From Tannerellaceae bacterium (GTDB lineage Bacteria; Bacteroidota; Bacteroidia; Bacteroidales; Tannerellaceae), in assembly GCA_031271045.1 (NCBI GenBank), contig JAISWO010000003.1, forward strand, positions 62,001-126,000: a stretch of 64,000 bases of DNA. Direction: 5' to 3'. Below, piece after piece: positions 1 to 9,322 of this stretch. A program made the translations under genes and the position numbers. The stretch's first letter is position 1. Each line of letters opens with the position of its first letter. The notes beneath the pieces were generated by a model. It was not told the origin of the DNA. It saw only the letters and a program-made list of their open reading frames with translations, and did no database searches.

Positions 1-882
1 GATGCCGAAGAAGAGTCGACGGGCGTTCTTGGAGAAACTCAGTTTGCCGTGTTCGCTGATCACCCATTGCGGGGGGAGGAAGGCGTCGGTCCGTCCGGCA
101 ATGCGTTTGGCCGTCTGGCCCGTTTCGGCCAGGTAGAGGGCGAAGTTGGTGTTCGTAGAGTCTTTGTCGGGACAGTAGAGGAAAGCCAGGCGGCTGCCTT
201 TCTCATCGGCGGCTATCTGGCGGAACACGCCATCCCCTTCCCATACCAGCGTTGGCTCCCCCTGCCCCGGCAGATAGGCGTAGAGGCCGGGTTTGGCAAG
301 ACTGTCTGTTGTGACGTAATAGAGGACATTGTTCTTCTTGGCAAAGAAATACTGGCTGACGCTGGGGAAGCTGACGGATTGCGATCCGTCCAGGGTGCGC
401 ACATGGAGGGTGGAGTCGGCTTTCCGCCCGCACTGGTAGGCGAGCCACGAGGCGCTTTCGGAGACTTTATAGGAGCGGACCGAGTCGATCGTTTCCTCCG
501 CCCGGCCCTGCAGGTTGTAGAGGACGAGTTGCTCTACCGGCATCTTATCTTCTTTGGTTTTCTTGAGCTTCAGCGCTTCGGTTTCTTCCAGTGTGGCGGT
601 CTTTGTGACCAGCAGATAGTGCGGGAGGGCGAACTCGCTCTTCTTTGCCGGCGTGAAGGAAGCGATATCTTCTCCTTCGCGGTTATAGGCATAAACGATA
701 GCGTCTCCCCGCCAGGGTTCGAGGGTGGCGGCGACCCAGCGGCCGTCGTCCGAGATGGCTTTTGCGGTGATACGTTTCCAGCCGGCCAGGTCATCGACTG
801 TCATCGGCCTTGGGGCCACCTGTGCGACTGCCGACAAGCTTATGCCCGCAGTCAGTAAGAGGATTGATCTTCGTAGATTCAT
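1..882 (-). CDS. S9-family (prolyl oligopeptidase-type) peptidase, N-terminal part, runs off the left edge
   Basis: My reading of the minus strand from the ATG at 880-882 stays open for 294 codons to base 1, so only the N-terminal part is present. It begins MNLRRSILLLTAGISLSAVA, a signal peptide ending near Ala-Gln, so the product is exported. The rest has repeated short blade-like segments (for example SDDGRWVAATLEPWRGDA and SESASWLAYQCGR), which fit the beta-propeller that precedes the alpha/beta-hydrolase domain in S9 peptidases. The catalytic domain lies outside the window, so the S9 call rests on propeller style and on the S9 gene 49 bp upstream in the same direction. It probably shares an operon with that peptidase and the SusC/SusD pair. 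An upstream ATG at 888-890 meets a stop within two codons. Confidence 0.7.
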   Translation of the reverse strand, partial: MNLRRSILLLTAGISLSAVAQVAPRPMTVDDLAGWKRITAKAISDDGRWVAATLEPWRGDAIVYAYNREGEDIASFTPAKKSEFALPHYLLVTKTATLEETEALKLKKTKEDKMPVEQLVLYNLQGRAEETIDSVRSYKVSESASWLAYQCGRKADSTLHVRTLDGSQSVSFPSVSQYFFAKKNNVLYYVTTDSLAKPGLYAYLPGQGEPTLVWEGDGVFRQIAADEKGSRLAFLYCPDKDSTNTNFALYLAETGQTAKRIAGRTDAFLPPQWVISEHGKLSFSKNARRLFFGI

Positions 883-931
883 ATATTCATTGTTATTGTA
901 TCTTGTTAGAGGGTCTTTGGAACGCTTCGAT

Positions 932-3373
932 TCATTTCCCAACATTCCGGACGTAGGTGTCGAGCCAGGCATCGGTTTCGTAGAGGAGGTGCAGTATGTT
1001 CTCTCGCGCCGAGTAGGAGTGACTTTCGTAGGGCAGCAGGACAAAGCGGCTGACGCCCCCGTGCCCCTGGATGGCGGCAAAGAGACGTTCGCTCTGGATC
1101 GGGAAGGTGCCGGTGTTATTGTCTGCCTCGCCGTGCACTAAGAGCAGGGCGCCGCTCAGCTTGTCGGCATAGTTGAAAGGCGACATGGCGTGATAGACTT
1201 CGGGCGCTTCCCAGTAGGTACGCGTTTCGGCCTGGAATCCAAAGGGAGTGAGCGAACGGTTATAGGCGCCGCTCCGGGCAATGCCGGCCTTGAAGAGGCT
1301 GGTATGCGTCATCAGGTTGGCCGTCATAAAGCCTCCGTAGGAATGTCCGCCTACGGCCATGCGCGATGTATCGCCTACGCCCAGGTCGTAAATCGCCTTG
1401 GCGGCCGCTTCGGCATTACCGGTAAGCTGAGCGATGAAGTTATCGTTCGGCTCGACGCCTTCGGATCCGACGATCGGCATCTCGACATTCTCCATAACGG
1501 CAAACCCCCGGGTCACCCAGAAGACCGGCGAACGGTAACTGATGGTCGTAAAGCGGTATTGCGACCCCCGCACCTGCGCCGCATCGTCAGCCGAACGGTA
1601 TTCGCGCGGATAGGCCCACATGAGGACGGGCAAACGTCCGTCACGCTCCTTATTGTAACCCACCGGTGTGTAGAGCGTAGCCGTCAGGTTGAGTCCGTCG
1701 GCACGATTATATTGCATCTTTTCCACCTGCATGCCTTCCAACTGAGGGTAGGGCGTAACGAAAGAGGTCAGGGCGTCGGCTTTCTTTGCCCGGGCGTCGT
1801 GGAAGATGTAATTGACCGGCTCTTTCACCGACTCGCGCGAGGTGATGAACTGTAGCTTGACGGGGTCGACGACGTCGACAACCGTTTCATAATACGGAGC
1901 CTCGCATCGCCAGAGGATCGTACTCTTGCGCGTGTCGATGCGGTAGCGACTGATGTAGGGCATGTCTCCTTCGGGCGAGGCACCTTGTGCGATAAGCAGG
2001 AGTTCGTTGTGCTTCCGGTCGGTGTACAGCACCCTGCGGTGGTATTGGTTGCGTACTTGCAGTGGGCTGCCGGGGTTGGCATATTCGTCGTCGGTGGAGA
2101 GGTCGAACAAGAGTTCCGGCTGCTTGTCCGGCTGCCCGGGAGCAAACGTATAGGTTTTGATCCTGCGCGTTTGGCGCGAAGCTTCGCTGATGAGGGCGAA
2201 GGAGTCGTCGCTCCACTGGATGTTCTGGAAGCGTAGCGTTGTCCGGGCAATCTGTTGCTTGTCTCCGGCGAAGGGAGCGTCCAACTGATAGACGACATCC
2301 ATGAAAGGTACTTTGTTTGCACGCGGATTGCCTTCATCCTGCGCTTCCACCCAGTAGATGGTTGCGGGTTTGTCGGGCCTCCAGTTATAATTGCGGGGGA
2401 AGGGGGAAGCAGTGTCGTACCCCATGCCGTCGGCCGTGACGGGGCGCTTGGCTATCTCCTTGACGAGCCTTCCTTCGATGGTGAAGAGGGCGGTTGTCTG
2501 TGCAAAGCTGCGCATCGTGACGGTATAGGAATAGGGCCGGTCAATTGTAGTGGTCAGCAGGAAGCGCTTGTCGGGCGAGAGGGCGGTCTGCAAATAGATG
2601 GCCGGTCGGCCGATCTCCGTCTCCCCTTGGGGCGAGAAGCGCACTAATTGCGCCGTGAAGAGGTAATCAAACAATTGCTCGTCGTACGGGCTTTTGAGCA
2701 GATCCTGATAGGTGCGCGCCGGCGCTGCCTTGCCGGACGAGAACTGTACAACGGGCCCTTTAGGTACGGGGGAGGCTTCGGGGAACTTCCCGGTAGAAGC
2801 CGGTACGGCGGGCAAGATCAGCGTTTCTTCGTCCAGCCAGAGGGCGCGTATGGAGACGTTCCTTGCCGGACCGGGCGAACTGGCGGTGCGGTTCAGGCGC
2901 CGGGCGCTGTACTTGCGGGCCGTCTTGTCGTCGACCGAGGCCATCCAGAGATAGTATCCGTCCTTTTCGCGGATGACGAAAGCCAGGCGACTGGATTCGG
3001 GCGACCATTCGGCCTCCAGGATGTTGACGCCCTCGGGCAGTCCGGCAATCGGGTATTGGGCCTTTGTCTTTACATCCAGCAGAGCCGCGCCGGCATAGCC
3101 TTCCCTCCGGCTGGGGCCGAAGAAGGCGTTCACCCGCGTGCCGGCCAACTTGTATTCCGGCTGCGCCAGCTCTTCGACCGACAGGAAGGGGACGTCGTCC
3201 AGCAAGAGCAGCCACCGGCTGTCGTTACTGATTACAACACTGGGAGACAGCTTGGCTAAAGCAATGTCTGCGATTTCTTTCGGCGGCATTTTATACGCCA
3301 TATCCTGAGCTGCACAATAGCAGCCCAGGATTCCGGACAGGAGTAGTCCGGCAAACAGTAATGATCTTTTCAT
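932..3373 (-). CDS. S9-family serine peptidase resembling glutamyl endopeptidase (S9D type)
   Basis: This 813-residue exported peptidase has a signal peptide at residues 1-22, a long beta-propeller region (about 40-560) and a C-terminal alpha/beta hydrolase. The catalytic triad is visible: Ser678 in GGHSYGG, Asp751 in HGEADNN and His785 in ESHSY. The propeller holds stretches such as ARTYQDLLKSPYDEQLFDY that I recall from plant and bacterial glutamyl endopeptidases, so cleavage after Glu is the best guess; this is inference. The gene starts 19 bp after the SusD stop and is followed 49 bp later by another S9 gene. The context suggests that it trims peptides taken up by the SusC/SusD pair in the periplasm. 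It could also be a general dipeptidyl or acylaminoacyl peptidase. Confidence 0.88.
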   Translation of the reverse strand: MKRSLLFAGLLLSGILGCYCAAQDMAYKMPPKEIADIALAKLSPSVVISNDSRWLLLLDDVPFLSVEELAQPEYKLAGTRVNAFFGPSRREGYAGAALLDVKTKAQYPIAGLPEGVNILEAEWSPESSRLAFVIREKDGYYLWMASVDDKTARKYSARRLNRTASSPGPARNVSIRALWLDEETLILPAVPASTGKFPEASPVPKGPVVQFSSGKAAPARTYQDLLKSPYDEQLFDYLFTAQLVRFSPQGETEIGRPAIYLQTALSPDKRFLLTTTIDRPYSYTVTMRSFAQTTALFTIEGRLVKEIAKRPVTADGMGYDTASPFPRNYNWRPDKPATIYWVEAQDEGNPRANKVPFMDVVYQLDAPFAGDKQQIARTTLRFQNIQWSDDSFALISEASRQTRRIKTYTFAPGQPDKQPELLFDLSTDDEYANPGSPLQVRNQYHRRVLYTDRKHNELLLIAQGASPEGDMPYISRYRIDTRKSTILWRCEAPYYETVVDVVDPVKLQFITSRESVKEPVNYIFHDARAKKADALTSFVTPYPQLEGMQVEKMQYNRADGLNLTATLYTPVGYNKERDGRLPVLMWAYPREYRSADDAAQVRGSQYRFTTISYRSPVFWVTRGFAVMENVEMPIVGSEGVEPNDNFIAQLTGNAEAAAKAIYDLGVGDTSRMAVGGHSYGGFMTANLMTHTSLFKAGIARSGAYNRSLTPFGFQAETRTYWEAPEVYHAMSPFNYADKLSGALLLVHGEADNNTGTFPIQSERLFAAIQGHGGVSRFVLLPYESHSYSARENILHLLYETDAWLDTYVRNVGK

Positions 3374-3392
3374 CTGAGTTGTTTATATAATT

Positions 3393-4886
3393 TCAAGGAT
3401 TCTGCACCATGAGCGGATTTGCATTAAGTTCTTCAACCGGTATCACCCATTGCCAACTGACGTCGCCGGGCGCTACGTACATCACTTTGCACAAGTCGAT
3501 CGTAGCGTTCGGCACCCCTTGCCGGTCTAAGGGCAAATCCAGCCGTTTCAGGTCGGTAAAGCGGAAGCCTTCGCCCCATAGCTCAATCCGTCTTTGCGTC
3601 ATGATCTCTTCCGTCAATGCATCGTCCGCGAGGGCGTCCAGGGTATAGGCCGGGTCGCGGGTCAGGATCAGGGTGGCGAGCGTCTCGCGTGCTTCGCCGG
3701 TTTTGCCGGTGCGCGCCAGGGCTTCGGCTTTGATCAGGTACATTTCGGATAGCCGCATATAGCAGACGTCGCCCACGGAAGTGGCCGGGTTAGCCAACCC
3801 GAACTTGCGGTTCTGGTATTCCGGAGTGGAGAAAGCCGTAGTCGGGCCGGGAAGATCGCCGGAAGGATCCCACCATTTGACGCGTATGTCCGTAGGCTGG
3901 AGTTTTCCGTAGAGGTTGCTATTGATTGCTTTGGGATTGATACGGATGGCGGTGGAGTTATAGTTCCACGACAGATAGGCGAAGAAGGAGGCGAAATAGG
4001 TGTTCTGGTCGGAATTTTGCTGGCTGGCCCACATCCATTCGTTATTATCGCCGATGGAAGAGAAGCCGCTGAGTAGCTGGTTCCCGGTTTGGAGGGAAAG
4101 CCCCTCTTTTTCGGCTTGCAGGATGGCTTGGTGGGCATATCCGGCGGCTGTTTCGTAATCCTGTTGCGTCAGGGCGATGCGCGCCTTGACTCCATAGGCA
4201 GACTTGAGCGTAAAATGTGTAATGCCGCGCGTGGTTGCGCCTTTCAACAGTTCGATGGCTTCGTCGATATCTTTGTTGATCTTTGTGTAGACTTCTTCGA
4301 CGGCGGCTCGCGGCAAGGGTTCGATGCCCGGCAGTTCCTGATAGGGGACGCCGGGACTTGCGTTGGCGTCTCCTTTCTGGTAGCGCTTCCCGTAGAGCTG
4401 TACGAGCTGGAAATGGCCCCAGGCGCGGAGCGTCAGCGCTTCGCCTTTGAGGGAGATACGGAGCGGTTCGTCGTTGCCGACGGCGTTGTCGATGTTCCCG
4501 ATTACCTGGTTAGCCTCTAAAATGATGGGGTAGTAGAAGCGGAACGGATAGCCGGACGTACGCCGGGGCGCGTCGGGGTCGCGGTGGGCTACCCACTTCT
4601 GTTCGTCCTGGTACCAGGCGTTTCCGCTGGAGGTGTTGAGCATATCTTCGCCCAGCAGGTCGCGGCGGATGCCCATTTGGCCTTCGCCGCCTTCGGATTG
4701 TTGGTCGGCCCGTTTGTAGATTAGCCGGTAAGCGCCGTTCAGGGCCACATCCAGGTTGTTTACCGATCCGTTGATGAGGGCTTCGCCCACTGCATTGGTC
4801 GGCAGGGTTTGTAGATAATCGTCCGAGCAGCCGGTCAGCAGAATGGGAAGCATGAGAATAACTGCGTAGTATATGATTCGTTTCAT
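3393..4886 (-). CDS. SusD/RagB-family outer-membrane lipoprotein
   Basis: This 497-residue SusD-like nutrient-binding lipoprotein begins MKRIIYYAVILMLPILLTGC, with the lipobox LTGC placing the lipidated Cys at residue 20. TPR-like helical segments follow (for example KARIALTQQDYETAAGYAHQ and EMYLIKAEALARTGKTGEAR), and the C-terminal region has the family stretch TQRRIELWGEGFRFTDLKRL. SusD proteins sit as a lid on a SusC TonB-dependent channel and capture the substrate at the cell surface. It starts 11 bp after the SusC stop and is followed by peptidase genes, so a peptide substrate is more likely than a glycan. The substrate is not shown by the sequence itself. Confidence 0.95.
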   Translation of the reverse strand: MKRIIYYAVILMLPILLTGCSDDYLQTLPTNAVGEALINGSVNNLDVALNGAYRLIYKRADQQSEGGEGQMGIRRDLLGEDMLNTSSGNAWYQDEQKWVAHRDPDAPRRTSGYPFRFYYPIILEANQVIGNIDNAVGNDEPLRISLKGEALTLRAWGHFQLVQLYGKRYQKGDANASPGVPYQELPGIEPLPRAAVEEVYTKINKDIDEAIELLKGATTRGITHFTLKSAYGVKARIALTQQDYETAAGYAHQAILQAEKEGLSLQTGNQLLSGFSSIGDNNEWMWASQQNSDQNTYFASFFAYLSWNYNSTAIRINPKAINSNLYGKLQPTDIRVKWWDPSGDLPGPTTAFSTPEYQNRKFGLANPATSVGDVCYMRLSEMYLIKAEALARTGKTGEARETLATLILTRDPAYTLDALADDALTEEIMTQRRIELWGEGFRFTDLKRLDLPLDRQGVPNATIDLCKVMYVAPGDVSWQWVIPVEELNANPLMVQNP

Positions 4887-4897
4887 TGTATATCGTG

Positions 4898-7800
4898 TTA
4901 AAGTGTAAAATTAATACCAAAAGTGATTGTGCGGTTCGGCACGTAAGCGTTGGTTCCATAGCCATTGAAGGCCATCTGCGGATCCATCCCTTGCTTTTGA
5001 CTGAACAAATATAGGTTTTCTCCGCTAAATGACAACCGGATATTTTCCAAATCTAATTTTCTTGTCCATTTTTTAGGCAGGCTGTACGACAAGGTGAGGG
5101 ATTTGACGTTGAGATAGCTTGCATCGAACAGCCAGCGGTCGGAGTCGGCATTGAAATCTGTCGATTTGTTGGAGTCCAAGCGCGGGACGTCCGTTATGTC
5201 GCCGGCTTTCTGCCATCTCTGTTTGATGTCTGCCGACATGGCCCGGCCGTAGGAGTTTACTTCCATGATGGACTTATAGCTGGTGTTGTACATCAGACCG
5301 CCAAGTGCGTAGGAGAAGCCCAGTGCCAGGTCGAAGTTGCGATACCGGATGCCGGCATTAAAGCCTCCATAGACGGAAGGGATGGCGCTGCCGGCATAAT
5401 GGTAAGCCCCTTTCGTTGCGTCGGTTGTCACCTTTTCTCCGTTAAGCTCGTAGCAGGTGTTGTCGTTCCAGGCCAAGGATTCGTCGAAGAGGTAGACGGC
5501 GTCGCCGGTGTCGGGGTTTACGCCTTTGTAGTCTTTGAGCCAGAAATCGTAGATAGAATGTCCTACGGCTAATTTATGATTGTAGCTGTCGGTTATCTCG
5601 ACCGGTTGACCGTCGTTGTCGGTGGGCATTTCCTTGATCTCGTTATGGAGGAAGGTAGCGTTGAGGCCGGCTTTCAGGGTCCAGTCTTTCTTTTTCAACA
5701 GGAGGAAGTTCAGGGCGACTTCCAAGCCGGAGTTGGATACCTTACCGATATTCTGCCATACGTTCTCTCCTCCGGTTGAATAGGGAATTGCGACGTTGAA
5801 GAGCAGGTCTTTGGATTCCTTGCCGAAGTATTCGACCGTACCGTCTAACCAATTCCAGAGGCTAAACTCGGCAGCCAGGTCGAAGCTCACCTGCGTTTCC
5901 CATTTCAGGCGGTTGTTACCGTATTTTGAGAAGACAACACCCGACTCGTCGCCGCTATTGTTGTTGAGCGTATAGAGCGTTTGGTACGGATAGTAGCCGA
6001 AGTCGGTTCCTCCGTTGTCATTTCCTGTCTGGCCGAGGGAGCCGCGTATCTTCAGGGAGTTGACCCAACGGACGTCGCGCAGGAAGGCTTCCTGATCTAA
6101 CCTCCAGGAGAGACCGGCGGAGAGGAAGTTGCCCCAGCGATTGTCGGTCGAGAACTTGGAAGATCCGTCGCGGCGATAGGAGACAGAAGCATAGTAGCGG
6201 TCGGCGAAGTCATAATTCAGGCGCCCGAAGTAACCTTCCTTGCGGTAGAGATGCGTATAGGAATTTTGGGAGCTATTGGTAAGGAAGTTCCCATACTCGT
6301 AAATGCCTTCGACTACGATTCCGCGGCGCGAGCCGGTATTGTATTCGTAGTCGTAGGCGTAGTTCTCGTGACCAAGCAAGGCGTCGACGGCATGCCGTCC
6401 GAACGTCCTGTTGAAGGTAAGCAGTTGGTTGAAGGTATAGGTAGTGATGCGGATGTCCGTTATCGACAGGCTGCCGGCGGGAGCTCCGTCGCCCACCTTC
6501 TCGTTTCCGAAGCTGTTTGTCTTCTGATTGGAGTTCTCCAGCGAAGCCGAGGTGGAAATTTTCAGTCCCTCGTAAAGGGTGAGGTCCAGGTAGGCGCGTC
6601 CGTTGAGGGCGTCGCGCGTTTGGATGGTATTGTTCCAAAGTGTTTCGGCTACGATATGCCGTCCGGTATGCGCCCCGCCTCCGCGGCTTCCGAGGTAATC
6701 GTAGATTTTACCTCCGTTATTGTCGAGGATATACTCGCCGGTGGTCATGTCATGCTCGTGGATGGGATAGATTGGGCCTACTGTACGGGAGAAAAAGAAA
6801 GGATTCACGAACGTGGTCGAGCTACCGGCGCTCGTACTGGCGGCGCGCGTGCTGCGGATGCGGCTCCCGGAGAGGTTCAGGCCGGTCTTTATCCAGCTTT
6901 TCGGATACATATTGACATTGGCCCGTCCGGAGAAGCGTTCAAAGTCCGACTTGCGAACGTACCCCCGGTCGTCGAGGTATCCGAGCGAGACGAAGCTGTC
7001 GCTTTTGTCGTTCTTGCTGCTGAAGGAAGCGTTGTATTCGCCCCGGTAAGCCGGGCGAGTGATGGCGCCTTCCCAGTCGAGGTCGTCTCCATAGAGCAAG
7101 GTTGTGGCCAAGGGGTTGAGCATACCGTTGGGAAGGACGATCGCATCGTTGGGAACACCTTTAAAGGGATTGTACTTCAACTGGGCGCTGTAGATATTGG
7201 CAGAAGCCCTTTCGGCGGCGGTCTGCGAATCGACGCCATTGGTGATATAGGAATTCCGGAGCTGTTCCCACTGGATGGGATAATATTCCCATACGTCCAG
7301 CCGGTCGTATTCCGGGATGGCCCGGTTGCTACTACCTTGCGTAACGTTGAAGGTGATCTGTACCTTGTCCGAGCGTCCTTGCTTGGTGGTGATCAGGACG
7401 ACGCCATTTCCGGCGCTGGAGCCGTATAGCGAGGTAGAGGCGGCATCCTTCAGGATCGTTACCGATTCTATATCCGATGGGTTGATGTCGGCAATCTGTC
7501 CATTGTAGATGGAACCGTCCACGACGTAGAGCGGGTCGGCCGAACCATTGATGGTACCGAAGCCGCGGATCCGTATCGAGGGTGCATCGCCGGGTTGACC
7601 GCTGCCCGAGATCGACTGTATGCCGGGCGCTATCCCGTCGAGCGCCTGGACGACGTTGCCGACCGGTCGCAGTTCGATATCCCCGGCTCTGGTGACGGAG
7701 GCCGAGCCGGTGAACGACGTCCGGCGAGCCGTTCCGTAGGCTACGACCACGATCTCATCCATAGCTACGGCATTGTTCGCCATCCGTACGTTGATGACCG

Positions 7801-8065
7801 TGCGTCCTGCCACCGGCTCTTGCACTGTCACCATCCCGATATAACTGAATAGTAATACGCCGTCGCCCGGCGCGCTGATAGCATACGATCCGTCGAAGCC
7901 GGTCACTGTCCCGGTGGAGGTTCCCTGCAAGATGATCGTTGCCCCGATAACGGGCTCGCCGCTTTCATCCGTTACTTCGCCGCTGATCCTGTTTGTCTGT
8001 GCCGACAATACGGCGGTTGCCAACTGCCAGATGGCAATCAGCATAAATAGCATTCTTTTTGTCAT
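4898..8065 (-). CDS. SusC/RagA-family TonB-dependent outer-membrane receptor
   Basis: This 1055-residue receptor starts with a signal peptide (residues 1-22, ending LSAQ). A carboxypeptidase-regulatory-like domain follows (about 25-100, ISGEVTDESGEPVIGATI), then a TonB-box-like DEIVVVAYG, a plug domain (about 110-225, with DIESVTILKDAASTSLYGS) and a C-terminal beta-barrel ending in TFGINFTL. It transports substrate across the outer membrane with TonB/ExbBD energy, paired with the SusD protein encoded 11 bp downstream. It is the first gene of a minus-strand unit that continues with SusD and two S9 peptidases. No anti-sigma or hybrid two-component regulator lies next to it. A possible promoter is listed at 8148-8178. 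Confidence 0.96.
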   Translation of the reverse strand: MTKRMLFMLIAIWQLATAVLSAQTNRISGEVTDESGEPVIGATIILQGTSTGTVTGFDGSYAISAPGDGVLLFSYIGMVTVQEPVAGRTVINVRMANNAVAMDEIVVVAYGTARRTSFTGSASVTRAGDIELRPVGNVVQALDGIAPGIQSISGSGQPGDAPSIRIRGFGTINGSADPLYVVDGSIYNGQIADINPSDIESVTILKDAASTSLYGSSAGNGVVLITTKQGRSDKVQITFNVTQGSSNRAIPEYDRLDVWEYYPIQWEQLRNSYITNGVDSQTAAERASANIYSAQLKYNPFKGVPNDAIVLPNGMLNPLATTLLYGDDLDWEGAITRPAYRGEYNASFSSKNDKSDSFVSLGYLDDRGYVRKSDFERFSGRANVNMYPKSWIKTGLNLSGSRIRSTRAASTSAGSSTTFVNPFFFSRTVGPIYPIHEHDMTTGEYILDNNGGKIYDYLGSRGGGAHTGRHIVAETLWNNTIQTRDALNGRAYLDLTLYEGLKISTSASLENSNQKTNSFGNEKVGDGAPAGSLSITDIRITTYTFNQLLTFNRTFGRHAVDALLGHENYAYDYEYNTGSRRGIVVEGIYEYGNFLTNSSQNSYTHLYRKEGYFGRLNYDFADRYYASVSYRRDGSSKFSTDNRWGNFLSAGLSWRLDQEAFLRDVRWVNSLKIRGSLGQTGNDNGGTDFGYYPYQTLYTLNNNSGDESGVVFSKYGNNRLKWETQVSFDLAAEFSLWNWLDGTVEYFGKESKDLLFNVAIPYSTGGENVWQNIGKVSNSGLEVALNFLLLKKKDWTLKAGLNATFLHNEIKEMPTDNDGQPVEITDSYNHKLAVGHSIYDFWLKDYKGVNPDTGDAVYLFDESLAWNDNTCYELNGEKVTTDATKGAYHYAGSAIPSVYGGFNAGIRYRNFDLALGFSYALGGLMYNTSYKSIMEVNSYGRAMSADIKQRWQKAGDITDVPRLDSNKSTDFNADSDRWLFDASYLNVKSLTLSYSLPKKWTRKLDLENIRLSFSGENLYLFSQKQGMDPQMAFNGYGTNAYVPNRTITFGINFTL

Positions 8066-8415
8066 TTGTTTTCCTTTATGTATTTAACCTAAACCTAAAA
8101 ACTCGAACCTAAACAATACGTACGTCCTGGCTGTCATAATTTGTTTGCAAATAAAAACAAAATGATTCTCCCATCAAACTATAATGATCTAAATGTCAAA
8201 AAATATCTTACATGACTTTTAAATTGAATTGCAAATGATAAATAAATAATCATTTTGACGCCATATTGATCCGATCGCTTGCGAAATGATATTGCGTATC
8301 TTCCATGACAACCTGCAAATGAAACGCAGCGCTATGCCGGATTTGCCAATGTTGTGGCAAATCAATCGTAGAGTTACGCCATACTTGCGTCGCATTTGCC
8401 ACAAAATTGCCGCTA
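8066..8415. other. AT-rich non-coding gap upstream of the SusC gene
   Basis: No convincing gene was found here. The gap holds the possible SusC promoter (8148-8178) and an 8-bp inverted repeat GATTTGCC (8340-8347) / GGCAAATC (8356-8363) whose function is unknown. The motif GCAAAT or its complement recurs several times (near 8231, 8314, 8357 and 8391), which could be chance in AT-rich DNA. Confidence 0.6.
8148..8178 (-). promoter_or_regulatory. Possible promoter for the first SusC/SusD locus
   Basis: On the minus strand TTTG (8175-8178) and TTTATTTG (8148-8155) are separated by 19 bp, one mismatch from the Bacteroidota pattern TTTG-N19/20-TAnnTTTG. The leader would be about 75 nt. Confidence 0.4.
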
Positions 8416-8450
8416 AAAACAAATGCCCGTATCCGGAAGAATACGGGCAT
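8416..8450 (-). terminator. Intrinsic terminator of the small membrane-protein gene
   Basis: A perfect 10-bp stem, ATGCCCGTAT (8423-8432) with ATACGGGCAT (8441-8450), encloses an 8-nt loop. Reading on the minus strand, it is followed by TTGTTTTTAG. It lies 22 bp beyond the stop of the small gene ending at 8472. Confidence 0.8.
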
Positions 8451-8471
8451 TGAAGGGAAGAAGGATTGCGA

Positions 8472-8666
8472 TTACTTGTCCTTTATGTTTCTGTTGACCA
8501 GAAACAGGGACAAAAGGAAGTTGAAGACAAGCAGGCCGCCGCAACAGGCAAAATAAAATGCCATCCAAGGCTTATCGTCCTTCAAAACAAAATAAATAAC
8601 TACCGAGGCCACAGCCGTCAGTATCGCCAAACCGGCAAGAATACGGATGATTATCTTCTTTTTCAT
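8472..8666 (-). CDS. Small two-helix membrane protein of unknown function
   Basis: This is a 64-residue protein beginning MKKKIIIRILAGL. Two hydrophobic segments are visible (about residues 6-25 and 32-55), joined by a short polar turn KDDKPW, and the tail NRNIKDK is charged. I do not recognise the family. The start at 8666 is chosen because the lysine-rich N-terminus runs straight into the first helix; a start at 8684 would add six residues. It has its own terminator just downstream and lies divergent from the acyltransferase gene. Being short and hydrophobic, it could be a chance open frame, but the good terminator argues for a real transcript. Confidence 0.6.
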   Translation of the reverse strand: MKKKIIIRILAGLAILTAVASVVIYFVLKDDKPWMAFYFACCGGLLVFNFLLSLFLVNRNIKDK

Positions 8667-8723
8667 GGGTGCTTTATAATACATTGTGTTTAGAAACGGG
8701 GGCTAAGATATGAACTTTTAACG

Positions 8724-8731
8724 TACCTTTG
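8724..8731 (+). promoter_or_regulatory. -7 box of the acyltransferase operon promoter
   Basis: TACCTTTG matches the Bacteroidota -7 consensus TAnnTTTG. It lies 18 bp before the ATG at 8750, which fixes that ATG as the start rather than the TTG at 8729, which lies inside the box. Confidence 0.65.
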
Positions 8732-8749
8732 CGCGAAACAAAAATAAAG

Positions 8750-9295
8750 ATGAAACGAATAAGTGAATGGATGCTCCGCATAGCCGGATGGAAAAAAGGA
8801 CCTGTCGGCGAATACGTCCCCAGATGCGTCATCTGCGTAGCCCCGCATACGAGCAACTGGGACCTCTTTATCGGCAAACTGCTGTACACCTCCCTGGGGC
8901 GCAAAGCGCATTTCTTGATCAAAAAAGAATGGTTCTTCTTCCCGCTCAACCTGTTTTTTAAATGGATAGGAGGCATACCGATCGACCGCAATAAACAAAT
9001 GTCGGTGACTGACCAGATGGCCCGCGAGCTTTCGCGCCATCAGACCTTCCACTTAGCCGTTACCCCCGAAGGGACGCGCAAGATGGCAGAAGAATGGAAA
9101 CGCGGATTCTACTATATCGCCCTCAAAGCCAACGTCCCCATCCTGCTCGCCTACATCGACTACCTCAAGAAAGAAGTCGGTGTAAAAGCCCTTTTCTACC
9201 CCACCGGCAATGCCGATGCCGACATCAACGCCATCAAAGCCTATTACCGCGGCGTGACGGCGCGACACCCGCGTAACTTCGCCACTAACGCATAA
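8750..9295 (+). CDS. 1-acyl-glycerol-3-phosphate acyltransferase-like protein (PlsC family)
   Basis: This 181-residue protein carries the two hallmark acyltransferase motifs: Hx4D as HTSNWD (His33, Asp38) and PEGTRK (about 108-113). The family transfers acyl chains to lysophosphatidate or related acceptors at the inner face of the cytoplasmic membrane. Its small size and single N-terminal amphipathic stretch fit the short PlsC-like enzymes of Bacteroidota, and the acceptor may not be lysophosphatidate. It is the first gene of a likely plus-strand unit with the omega-amidase 27 bp downstream. The start follows from the -7 box at 8724-8731. Confidence 0.88.
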   Translation: MKRISEWMLRIAGWKKGPVGEYVPRCVICVAPHTSNWDLFIGKLLYTSLGRKAHFLIKKEWFFFPLNLFFKWIGGIPIDRNKQMSVTDQMARELSRHQTFHLAVTPEGTRKMAEEWKRGFYYIALKANVPILLAYIDYLKKEVGVKALFYPTGNADADINAIKAYYRGVTARHPRNFATNA

Positions 9296-9322
9296 ATATG
9301 AACCCAAAGTGACACATCATCT

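Noticed and set aside
49..858. 269-codon plus-strand frame at the left edge
   Set aside because: The minus strand here has an uninterrupted frame with signal peptide and propeller-like segments, in line with the neighbouring S9 peptidase; the plus frame is its shadow.
8219..8450. Small minus-strand frames in the gap between the SusC gene and the small membrane-protein gene
   Set aside because: They run through the clear terminator at 8416-8450, overlap each other in different frames and show no family features.
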